Assembly: GCA_964650485.1 (NCBI GenBank)
Contig: CAZYTX010000058.1
Span: 1-22,307, forward strand
Reading direction: 5' to 3'
DNA length: 22,307 nucleotides
Source of the DNA: CAZYTX01 sp964650485
Lineage (GTDB): Bacteria > RBG-13-61-14 > DATKZS01
Shown here: positions 13,223-20,445 of the stretch, piece after piece
How positions within the stretch are numbered: the first letter of the stretch is position 1
Layout of the letters: each line of letters starts with the position of its first letter
The notes under the pieces: generated by a model
What the model saw: the letters and a program-made list of their open reading frames with translations, nothing else
Databases searched by the model: none
Told to the model about the DNA's origin: nothing
Made by a program: the position numbers and the translations under genes

Positions 13223-14176
13223 TCAGGGATTTTGTTGCCGGGTTTTTCTCTTGAAGTGCTCGATGGTGAGCGAAAGTCCCTGGTCCAGGTCCACCTTGGG
13301 GTCCCATTCAAGCCTTTCCCTGGCAAGGGATATGTCCGGCCGGCGCTGCTTGGGGTCGTCAACGGGCAGGTCTTTGAACACCATTTCGCTCTGGGTCCCG
13401 GTCATCTGTATTATCTTTTTGGCGAAGTCCAGTATGGTCATCTCGGAAGGGTTGCCCAGGTTCACGGGAAGATCGTAGTCAGAGAACAGGAGCCGGTATA
13501 TGCCGTCCACCAGGTCTGACACGTAACAGAAGCTGCGCGTCTGCGAGCCGTCCCCGAAAACGGTTAGGTTCTCTCCCTTGAGCGCCTGGTCTATGAAGGT
13601 GGGCACCACCCTGCCGTCCCGTGTCCTCATCCTGGGTCCGAAGGTATTGAAGATTCTCGCTATCCTGGTTTCCACCCCGTGGTGCCGGTTGTAGGCCATG
13701 ACCAACGCCTCTGCAAAACGCTTGGCCTCGTCGTACACCCCCCTGGGCCCGATGGGGTTCACATTGCCCCAGTAGTCCTCGGACTGGGGATGTATCATGG
13801 GGTCCCCGTACACCTCGGAGGTGCTGGCAAGGAGCAGGCGCGCCCCCTTGGCCAAAGCCACCCCCAGGGCGTTGTGCGTGCCCAGGCCTCCCACCTTCAT
13901 GGTCTGTATGGGAAGCTCAAGATAGTCCACCGGGGAGGCCGGCGATGCGAAGTGCAGTATGTAGTGCACCTCCCCTTTCACGTGTATAAAGTTGGTCACG
14001 TCCTTGTTGAAGTACGTGAAGGAGGGGTTCTCGAAAAGCTGCGAGATGTTGGAGAGGTCCCCGGTGAGCAGGTTGTCGTAGCAGAGCACCTCGAAACCCT
14101 CCTCAAGGAAACGCTCGCACAGGTGCGAGCCTATGAACCCCGCACCTCCGGTTATCAGCACCCTCTTTTTTGACAT
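13223..14176 (-). CDS. uxs: UDP-glucuronate decarboxylase (UDP-xylose synthase) type SDR
   Basis: This extended short-chain dehydrogenase should oxidise and decarboxylate UDP-glucuronate to UDP-xylose using bound NAD. The 317-aa protein has the GGAGFIGSH nucleotide site at 10-18, STSEVYGDP at 118-126 (Glu121), and YDEAK at 148-152 (Tyr148 and Lys152, catalytic pair). HPQSEDYWGNVNPIGPRG, characteristic of UXS rather than of plain 4-epimerases, precedes the pair, and ARIFNTFGPRMR and DDPKQRRPDI follow. It has a Shine-Dalgarno AAAGGAAG before ATG 14176 and follows ugd, which makes its substrate, by 61 bp. A UDP-glucuronate 4-epimerase is the main alternative; the SEDYWGNVNP and PVDDPKQRRPD blocks favour Uxs. 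Confidence 0.88.
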   Translation of the reverse strand: MSKKRVLITGGAGFIGSHLCERFLEEGFEVLCYDNLLTGDLSNISQLFENPSFTYFNKDVTNFIHVKGEVHYILHFASPASPVDYLELPIQTMKVGGLGTHNALGVALAKGARLLLASTSEVYGDPMIHPQSEDYWGNVNPIGPRGVYDEAKRFAEALVMAYNRHHGVETRIARIFNTFGPRMRTRDGRVVPTFIDQALKGENLTVFGDGSQTRSFCYVSDLVDGIYRLLFSDYDLPVNLGNPSEMTILDFAKKIIQMTGTQSEMVFKDLPVDDPKQRRPDISLARERLEWDPKVDLDQGLSLTIEHFKRKTRQQNP

Positions 14177-14237
14177 TGCATCTTCCTTTAATCAGCCATG
14201 AAAAATTCTTGTCCCGAATGAGTTATATACTTTTTAC

Positions 14238-15560
14238 TCAATTCGCACATCCCGGCGCCACCGTTTTCCTTCCCACCGAGCAGTAATAGAACCCCTGCTC
14301 GGCCATGCTCTCCGGGTCGTACAGGTTCCTGCCGTCGAACACCGCCGGGTTCTTCATGAGAGCGCGCATCCTGCCGAAGTTGGGACGCCTGAACTCGTTC
14401 CACTCGGTTATGATCAAGAGCGCCGCGGCCCCGCCCAGGGCCTCATAGGCCGTATCGCAAAAGATCACCCTGTCCCCGAAAACAGCCTCCGCGTTCTGGG
14501 CGGCCACCGGGTCGTAGGCCCGCACCTGCGCGCCCCTCTCCAGGAGCTCGTCTATTATGTAGATGGCAGGCGCCTCCCTTATGTCGTCGGTCTGCGGCTT
14601 GAAGGAGAGGCCCCACACCGCGACGGGGGCCTTGAACCCGTCCTCGAAGTAGGAGGTGACCTTTTCCACCATCCACCGCCTCTGGCCCTGGTTAACGTCC
14701 TGCACGCTGTTCAGTATCCTGGCCTTGTACCCGGCCTTCTCGGAAGAGCGAATGAGCGCCTGTATGTCCTTGGGAAAGCACGAGCCCCCGTAGCCCACCC
14801 CGGGGAAAAGGAACTGGAAGCCGATGCGCGAGTCGAACCCTATCCCCCTTCTCACGCTGCTTATGTCCGCACCCAGCCACTCGCAGATGTTGGCTATCTC
14901 GTTTATGAAGCTTATCTTGGTGGAGAGCATGGCGTTGGCCGCGTACTTGGTAAGCTCCGCGCTTCTTGTGTCCATGGTCAGTATGGGCTTCTCCGTGCGC
15001 ACGAAGGGCTCGTAGAGCTCTTGCATGATCCTGGCCGCCTTCTCTCCATCGGCGCCTATGACCACCCGGTCGGGCTTGAGGAAGTCGTCCACCGCGGCGC
15101 CTTCCTTCATGAACTCCGGGTTCATCACCATTTCAAAAGGCTCGCTTGTCTTTTCGGCTATTATATCCCCCAGGCTTTCCACCGTCCCCACCGGCACGGT
15201 GGACTTCACGGTTATGACCGTGTAGTCCTTGATAAGACCGCCCACCTCCCCGGCCACCTCGCGGATAGCGGAAAGGTCGGCCTCCCCGTTCTCGCCAGGA
15301 GGAGTGCCCACAGCCAGGAACACCACCTCCGCCTCGGGGACCCCGTCCTCCAGCCGGGTGGTGAACACCAGCCGGCCCTCCTTCAAGTTCCTCTCCAAAA
15401 GCTCTTCCAGACCCCGCTCGTATATGGGGACCTCGCCCTTCTTAAGCTTTGCTATCTTTTCATCGTCAACGTCAACGCAAACCACGTCGTTGCCGCTCTC
15501 GGCAAAGCACACCCCGGCCACCAGTCCGACGTAACCCGTCCCGATCATGCAAATGTTCAC
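14238..15560 (-). CDS. ugd: UDP-glucose 6-dehydrogenase
   Basis: Ugd oxidises UDP-glucose to UDP-glucuronate with two NAD. The 440-aa protein has the N-terminal Rossmann GTGYVGLV at 7-14, TVPVGT at 121-126, MNPEFMKEG at 146-154, the SAELTKYAANA segment with Lys205, and the catalytic GGSCFPKD with Cys261. The C-terminal UDP-binding domain contains GLSFKPQTDDIREAPA. The start is GTG 15560, which overlaps the stop of the zinc-finger gene in GTGA, with AAGGGG about 11 bases upstream. The 61-bp spacer after it contains a small TGAGT/ACTCA inverted repeat of uncertain meaning. Ugd and the following uxs together form the UDP-glucose to UDP-xylose route. Confidence 0.95.
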   Translation of the reverse strand: MNICMIGTGYVGLVAGVCFAESGNDVVCVDVDDEKIAKLKKGEVPIYERGLEELLERNLKEGRLVFTTRLEDGVPEAEVVFLAVGTPPGENGEADLSAIREVAGEVGGLIKDYTVITVKSTVPVGTVESLGDIIAEKTSEPFEMVMNPEFMKEGAAVDDFLKPDRVVIGADGEKAARIMQELYEPFVRTEKPILTMDTRSAELTKYAANAMLSTKISFINEIANICEWLGADISSVRRGIGFDSRIGFQFLFPGVGYGGSCFPKDIQALIRSSEKAGYKARILNSVQDVNQGQRRWMVEKVTSYFEDGFKAPVAVWGLSFKPQTDDIREAPAIYIIDELLERGAQVRAYDPVAAQNAEAVFGDRVIFCDTAYEALGGAAALLIITEWNEFRRPNFGRMRALMKNPAVFDGRNLYDPESMAEQGFYYCSVGRKTVAPGCAN

Positions 15561-16150
15561 CTGTACACCCCTTTTTCTGGCTCTCGGCTTTTATCCAGGC
15601 CGGACGAGGACAAGGTGCGGTGCAGGGCCCGTATCACCCTGGCCGAGTCCTGGTGGAAGTAGAGCAGCGCGCTCATGATCTCGCCAGCCCGGTCAAAGTC
15701 ATTGCGCGCCAGCGCGCCTGAAAGGCTCTGCACCATCTCCCTGAAGGCGTCCTCGGAAAGGCCCATCTCGTGGTATGCAATGGCCAGGTCGTACCTGGTC
15801 TGGTAATCGTCCCTTTCAACCTCGGACTCGACCCCCTTCTTGAACTCCGTGAACACCTCCTGGAAGGTGGGGCTTCCGGGCTCCTCCTTGAAGGTGACCT
15901 GCACAAGCTTCTGATACTTCTCCTGTAGAGGCCCCAGGTCGAGGTTTGCCACCATCCGCTGGAAGCTATCCTGCACGGCCTTGTCAATCTCTTCTCGCAC
16001 CTGTTGCTTCAGGCTGGCCTCCTCGCTCGAAAGCCTGCCCGAGAGCCGGCTTATGCACGCGTCGCAGATGGTCATGGCAGGGCCTTGCATGAGCTTATTG
16101 ACCTCTTCCTTGTTCCGGCCGCACCATATGCAGAATTCCTTGTCAGGCAT
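15557..16150 (-). CDS. ClpX-type zinc-finger protein with TPR-like segment, no ATPase domain
   Basis: The first 33 residues match the N-terminal zinc-binding domain of ClpX: Cys7-x2-Cys10, the conserved KEEVNKLMQGP linker, then Cys29-x2-Cys32. In ClpX this domain dimerises and recruits substrates and adaptors. Here the AAA+ domain is missing. Residues 40-90 are predicted helical and charged. Residues 95-145 read FTEFKKGVESEV, then YDLAIAYHEMGLSEDAF, a TPR-like motif common in deltaproteobacterial proteins. A final helical part follows. The 197-aa gene overlaps rmlD by 8 bp and ugd by 4 bp, so it is translated as part of the sugar-nucleotide operon. AAGGGAG and AAGG lie before ATG 16150. The function is unknown. 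An adaptor or regulator that mimics the ClpX docking domain is one guess; a zinc-dependent scaffold is another. Confidence 0.75.
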   Translation of the reverse strand: MPDKEFCIWCGRNKEEVNKLMQGPAMTICDACISRLSGRLSSEEASLKQQVREEIDKAVQDSFQRMVANLDLGPLQEKYQKLVQVTFKEEPGSPTFQEVFTEFKKGVESEVERDDYQTRYDLAIAYHEMGLSEDAFREMVQSLSGALARNDFDRAGEIMSALLYFHQDSARVIRALHRTLSSSGLDKSREPEKGVYR

Positions 16151-16991
16151 CCTTGGAACTCCCTTTCAAAGGCTTCTCCTTTGCAAGACAGCGGGAAAGC
16201 GCGTCTTTGAAATCAGGCATGTTAACGCCCGCCTCCCGCTCGAGCCTGCCCGTATCCAGCACTGAATAAAGGGGCCTCGAGGCCCTGGCGCCATAATCCC
16301 CCGTGCTTACCGGCTCGACCGAGACCTCGCCATCCACACCCGCTGCCCTGAATATCAGGAGCGCGAACTCGTACCAGGTGGTCTCTCCCGCGTTAGCAGC
16401 ATGATAAATCCCGGAGAGGCCCTTTTCAAGGCACACCCTTATGGCCCTGGCTAGGTCGGGCGCGTAAGTGACCCGGGTGTGCTGGTCAGCCACCACACGG
16501 AGGCTGCGCGTTCCCTGCTCGCACTCTTCCAGCATGGCGTTCACGAAGTTCCTTCCTCCCGGGCCGAACAGCCCCGAGGTGCGGATCACCAGGCGCCCCT
16601 CCGGGTCCGCGGAAGCCACGGCGCGCTCCGCTGCCAGCTTGCTGGCCCCGTAGACGTTAAGGGGCTTTGGCTCGTCTTCTTCCAGGTAGGGCGAGGTCTT
16701 GGCGCCGTCGAACACGTAGTCCGAGCTCATCTGCACGAAGGCAACCCCCGAGCCTTTGCAGGCCCGGGCCATCCTTGCGGGCGCCCCTGCGTTCACCTCC
16801 ATGACCAGCTCCTGCTCCTCCTCGGCCTTGTCCACCGCGGTATAGGCGGCGCAGTTCACCACCGCCTGCGGCCGTCCCTTTTCAAGGTCCCGCTCAAACG
16901 CATGCGTATCCCTTATGTCGTAGTCATCCCTGGTGCGCGGGACCACCTCGAAGCTTTCCTCCAGCTCCCTGCAAAGCGCGCCTCCCAGCAT
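16143..16991 (-). CDS. rmlD: dTDP-4-dehydrorhamnose reductase, N-terminus broken
   Basis: RmlD reduces dTDP-4-dehydrorhamnose to dTDP-rhamnose with NADPH. From ATG 16991, 282 residues are readable, with VNCAAYTAVDKAE at 45-57, SSDYVFDG at 89-96, and the catalytic YGASK at 114-118 (Tyr114, Lys118). The nucleotide-binding glycine motif is cut by this start: in the same frame the codons just upstream read KRKVAVLGAAG, completing GAAGMLG, but no ATG, GTG or TTG opens that frame before a stop codon. A GTG at 17038-17036, overlapping the rmlB stop as GTGA, is one base out of frame; one extra G in the CCCC/GGGG tract at 17025-17028 would join them and give a normal start. The call is therefore a real gene with a likely one-base error or mutation. 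It overlaps the zinc-finger gene by 8 bp. Confidence 0.85.
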   Translation of the reverse strand: MLGGALCRELEESFEVVPRTRDDYDIRDTHAFERDLEKGRPQAVVNCAAYTAVDKAEEEQELVMEVNAGAPARMARACKGSGVAFVQMSSDYVFDGAKTSPYLEEDEPKPLNVYGASKLAAERAVASADPEGRLVIRTSGLFGPGGRNFVNAMLEECEQGTRSLRVVADQHTRVTYAPDLARAIRVCLEKGLSGIYHAANAGETTWYEFALLIFRAAGVDGEVSVEPVSTGDYGARASRPLYSVLDTGRLEREAGVNMPDFKDALSRCLAKEKPLKGSSKDA

Positions 16992-17034
16992 GCCGGCTGC
17001 GCCCAGGACCGCTACTTTCCTCTTCCCCGCCGTG

Positions 17035-18057
17035 TCACTCCCCCGCTTTCCCCAGCCTCTCCCCGTACATCCTCTGGTAGTAGCTCCTGTACTCGCCGGA
17101 CTTTATCCGCTCCCACCATCCTCTGTTCTCCGCGTACCATTTCACCGTGTCCCGGAGCCCCTGCTCGAAGGTGTAGTCGGGCTCGAAGCCGAACTCGGAC
17201 CTCAGCCTGGAGGTGTCGAGCGCGTATCGCCGGTCGTGGCCGGGCCTGTCCTCCACGTGCCTGATAAGTGTCTCGGGCTTTCCCATGACATCCAGTATCA
17301 TGTGGGTGAGCTCGATGTTGGATATCTCGCGGTTGCCCCCGATGTTGTAAATCGAGCCCGGCTTGCCCTCCTCCAGCACGGCCAGCATGGCCCGGCAGTT
17401 GTCCGAAACGTGTATCCAGTCGCGCCTGTGCAGCCCGTCCCCGTACAGGGGCAGGGGCTTGTCCTCCATGGCGTTGGTTATGAAAAGCGGTATCACCTTC
17501 TCCGGGAACTGGAAAGGCCCGTAGTTGTTCGAGCTGCGGGTGATGATAACCGGCAGCCCGAAGGTGCGCTGATAAGCGCGACTGAGCAAGTCCGCGGATG
17601 CCTTGGAAGCGGCGTAGGGGGAGTTGGGAGCAAGCGGCGAGTCCTCGGTGAAAAGACCCTCCGGGCCAAGCGAGCCGTACACCTCGTCGGTGGAGACCTG
17701 GAGGAAGAGCTTGACCCTGGAATACACCGACATTGAAAGCAGGCTCTCCGCGCCGATTATATTGGTCTCCAGAAACTCTGAGGCGCTCTCGATGCTGCGG
17801 TCAACGTGGGACTCCGCGGCGAAGTTGACCACGGCATCCACTCTCCGGCCGAACACCTCCTTTAAAAGCCCCCGGTCGCGGATGTCGCCCTTTACAAAAC
17901 GATAGCGCTCGTGGGTCGCAAGGTCCGCCAGGTTCTCCAGGTTCCCGGCATAGGTGAGCGCGTCCAGGTTAATTACCTGGTGAGACGTCTCCTTGAGCAT
18001 AAGCCGGACGAAGTTGGAGCCGATGAAACCGCAGCCGCCGGTCACGAGTATCTTCAT
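17035..18057 (-). CDS. rmlB: dTDP-glucose 4,6-dehydratase
   Basis: RmlB converts dTDP-glucose to dTDP-4-dehydro-6-deoxyglucose, the second step of dTDP-rhamnose synthesis. The 340-aa SDR protein has GGCGFIGSN at 7-15, AAESHVDRSI at 80-89, the signature STDEVYG at 122-128 (Asp124 and Glu125 for dehydration), and YAASK at 148-152 (Tyr148, Lys152). RSSNNYGPFQFPEK and RDWIHVSDNC, both typical of RmlB, follow. The length is standard. AAGG lies nine bases before ATG 18057. Upstream is the 778-aa membrane protein (50-bp gap); downstream it runs directly into rmlD. RmlA and RmlC are not in the window. Confidence 0.95.
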   Translation of the reverse strand: MKILVTGGCGFIGSNFVRLMLKETSHQVINLDALTYAGNLENLADLATHERYRFVKGDIRDRGLLKEVFGRRVDAVVNFAAESHVDRSIESASEFLETNIIGAESLLSMSVYSRVKLFLQVSTDEVYGSLGPEGLFTEDSPLAPNSPYAASKASADLLSRAYQRTFGLPVIITRSSNNYGPFQFPEKVIPLFITNAMEDKPLPLYGDGLHRRDWIHVSDNCRAMLAVLEEGKPGSIYNIGGNREISNIELTHMILDVMGKPETLIRHVEDRPGHDRRYALDTSRLRSEFGFEPDYTFEQGLRDTVKWYAENRGWWERIKSGEYRSYYQRMYGERLGKAGE

Positions 18058-18066
18058 AACTTATGC

Positions 18067-18095
18067 CTTGTATTTAAAATTAACATAAATGTCAA
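18067..18095 (-). promoter_or_regulatory. possible internal promoter before rmlB
   Basis: On the minus strand TTGACA at 18095-18090 and TACAAG at 18072-18067 are spaced by 17 bp in the AT-rich 50-bp gap. The -35 is perfect and the -10 matches at 4 of 6 positions. A transcript from it would start only a few bases before the rmlB ATG and would lack the AAGG ribosome-binding word, which overlaps the -10. It would therefore be nearly leaderless, and this lowers confidence. Confidence 0.3.
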
Positions 18096-18107
18096 AACCG
18101 GGTGCGC

Positions 18108-20444
18108 TCAGCGGCCTTTTTCCTTGCCCGCGGCCTTGTACCTGAGTATAACCCAGTCGCCCTTGTCGAAGAGCAGTTCGAAGTGCCTGCTGTCTCTTTT
18201 AAGCTTGCCGGCGGCCTCGGGGCGTCCGCACACGTAACCGTAGATGTCGTACGTCGGGTTCCTGTTCACTATGACGCCGTCCGCACTGAAATGATCCAGG
18301 ATCTCCCTCATGCGCTCCACGGGAGTCCCGGGTTCGAAGAACTCGGACTCGAGCAGCCTGCGCTGGTCCTGGTCTGGAACCCCCGTGCCCGGCTTGTGCT
18401 GCACTGCCACGAACTGGGGCAGGTGCGCGGTAAGCCGGTAAGAGGTCCAGACGTCTGAAAAAATGATCGCGTCATCCTCGAACCAGCCGGCATCCTCGAT
18501 TACCTCGAAAGGAGTGTCATCGTATATAAGCGAGTCCTTGGCAAAAGACCGGGTCAATACCACTGTCTTCTTCAAGAGGTCGTTGTAGTAGGGAGGAGAG
18601 GCATGGAAGCGGACCGCGGCCAGGCTCACCAGGACGGAAACCAGGATGCAGGCGCTGATGTTCAGGGCCTTCCTCCTCTCTTCGTTGAAAAACACGTTCA
18701 CCAGCCCGTGTATAAGAAGCGCTGCCGGGAACATGGAAAAGAAGGCCATGAGCCTGAGAAGCCTCCTCAAGTAACCCAGGCTGAAGTGCTTGGCGAACAG
18801 TGTGGCCGGCACGGGGTGAAAGCATATGAGAGGCACAGCAACCATCACCGCCAGGGCCATCAGGGGGGCGGTCTTTCTCCTGGTCGCGGCCCACAAGAAG
18901 GGGATGCAAATGTATCCCAGGATGTATAAGGGATAAAAGGTCATGTTGGGGTTTTGAAGGCTGCGCTGATAAGGGTTCAGGAAAAAGAGTGACGAGCTTA
19001 TAAATGCGCGGTAGGGATTCCTGCCGAACTGCTCCCAGTTGGTGGCCTGGATGGTCTCCGCCCTGATAAAAAAGTACGGCAGGGCCAGGAGGACGCACAT
19101 GGAAAGCGCCGCGATTATCTTGTAGACCGTGTAATGCTGCTGATGCCCGGAGATGCGCCGGGGCCGGAAGGGCGCAGCCAGATACACGAAGTACAGCAGG
19201 GGAACGATAACGAACGCGCCCGCGTATACCCAGGCCGAGAAGTCGGCTCCCCCGCCCAGAAGCGGGGTGAACCCTTCACGGTCGCCCCCGTACATCACCG
19301 CGGCGTCAACCAGAACGAGCACAACCGGCGCCGCAACCCATACCAGCAGCAATGACAGGTGAAGTCCCCTGCCCGAGCGGAAAATAGCTGCGAATGTCCG
19401 CAGAATCCTTGTGCGCCTGAACCAGATGGCAATGAGAAAAGACAACAGGGTGAGGTAAAAGCAAAGCCCCCATAAAACGTGTACTATGAACATGCCCAGC
19501 ACGGAGAGGGCAAGGCCGAGAAGCAGACCGGCCCCGGGACCCTGCACGTATCGGAGGAAAAGCGCCAGGCAGCAGGGGAAAACAATGAGCCACTGGCTGT
19601 CCGCAGGATAAAAAGTCGTCCTGCCCAGAAACAGAAGACCACCATATATCACGTGGTAGGCCGCGAAAAGGAAAAGCGCGGTGCGCGAAACAGCAGAGCA
19701 AAAAAGCCTCCGCCCCAGGGCGTAAAACGCCACCGCGGACGCTGGAACAGTAAGGGACGCCGACCGGGTGTAGAGCTCGACGGGGTTAATCTCGAACAGC
19801 CTGGAGATGAGGGCCCATTGCAGTGCCCAGGTGTTATAGGAGTGTATGGGATCGGGTGGAGCATCCGCGTAAGCGAAGTGGGCCACGGAGGCCCGGCCCC
19901 ACACCACAAGCTTCTTGACCGCGGAGATATAGTTATAGTAGTCCCAGTCAAGCGCCGCCCCCCGGAAGGAGCCGGTCCAGGCCGCGAGCAAAAGCAGCAA
20001 GAGCCCTATGACGTAGACGGAAACTCTTCCTCCGGGAGAATAGAGTTCGGCCGGGTCAAAGTCGTAGGAGAGCCTGAAGAGGGCATGCCTTACAAAAGCC
20101 AGCGCGAACATGGCTCCCAGGATGATGAGTTCCGCGTTCAGCACCGCGTCCAGGTCCGAGCCAACGCTGTAGAAAAAAAGTCCCGGCAAAGCCCACACGC
20201 CCATGGAAAGGGCTATGGACATTACAAGCCTCTCGATGAGCATGAACCTCTTCGAGGGGAAAAAAAGGGACATGAAAACAAGGCCGGGTGCAATGAATAA
20301 AAGGAAAAAACCGAGGAATATACGGGCCTCGATAAAAAGGTCACAGTCGAGCGCACCCGCAAGCAGCGCGGCCCCGCAAAGCACGGCCGCGGCGCCCAGT
20401 ATCAGGAGGGAGTGAGCAGAGGCCTTTTTCTCGTCGTCCAGCAT
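18108..20444 (-). CDS. polytopic membrane protein, GT-C glycosyltransferase-like
   Basis: The 778-aa protein has about 13-15 hydrophobic segments over residues 12-620 and a soluble C-terminal domain of about 150 residues. The early FLLFIAPGLVFMSLFFPSK and ERLVMSIALSMG resemble the start of DUF1616-like membrane proteins. After the fifth or so segment, an acidic loop DWDYYNYISAVKK is followed by DPIHSYNTWALQWA, the layout expected for the first external loop of GT-C enzymes that use polyprenyl-phosphate sugars. The C-terminal part (SDVWTSYRLTAHLPQFVAV, about 663-681) resembles periplasmic domains found after GT-C cores. ATG 20444 lies one base after the hisD stop, with no strong ribosome-binding site, so it is translationally coupled. 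Its place before the rml and ugd genes suggests transfer of a sugar in envelope polymer assembly. No precise family was recognised. Confidence 0.6.
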   Translation of the reverse strand: MLDDEKKASAHSLLILGAAAVLCGAALLAGALDCDLFIEARIFLGFFLLFIAPGLVFMSLFFPSKRFMLIERLVMSIALSMGVWALPGLFFYSVGSDLDAVLNAELIILGAMFALAFVRHALFRLSYDFDPAELYSPGGRVSVYVIGLLLLLLAAWTGSFRGAALDWDYYNYISAVKKLVVWGRASVAHFAYADAPPDPIHSYNTWALQWALISRLFEINPVELYTRSASLTVPASAVAFYALGRRLFCSAVSRTALFLFAAYHVIYGGLLFLGRTTFYPADSQWLIVFPCCLALFLRYVQGPGAGLLLGLALSVLGMFIVHVLWGLCFYLTLLSFLIAIWFRRTRILRTFAAIFRSGRGLHLSLLLVWVAAPVVLVLVDAAVMYGGDREGFTPLLGGGADFSAWVYAGAFVIVPLLYFVYLAAPFRPRRISGHQQHYTVYKIIAALSMCVLLALPYFFIRAETIQATNWEQFGRNPYRAFISSSLFFLNPYQRSLQNPNMTFYPLYILGYICIPFLWAATRRKTAPLMALAVMVAVPLICFHPVPATLFAKHFSLGYLRRLLRLMAFFSMFPAALLIHGLVNVFFNEERRKALNISACILVSVLVSLAAVRFHASPPYYNDLLKKTVVLTRSFAKDSLIYDDTPFEVIEDAGWFEDDAIIFSDVWTSYRLTAHLPQFVAVQHKPGTGVPDQDQRRLLESEFFEPGTPVERMREILDHFSADGVIVNRNPTYDIYGYVCGRPEAAGKLKRDSRHFELLFDKGDWVILRYKAAGKEKGR

Positions 20445-20445
20445 A

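Noticed and set aside
16479..17736. Long + strand frames (261 and 267 codons) opposite rmlD and rmlB.
   Set aside because: Both are antisense to clear SDR genes, overlap each other in different frames, and look like low-complexity shadow translations.
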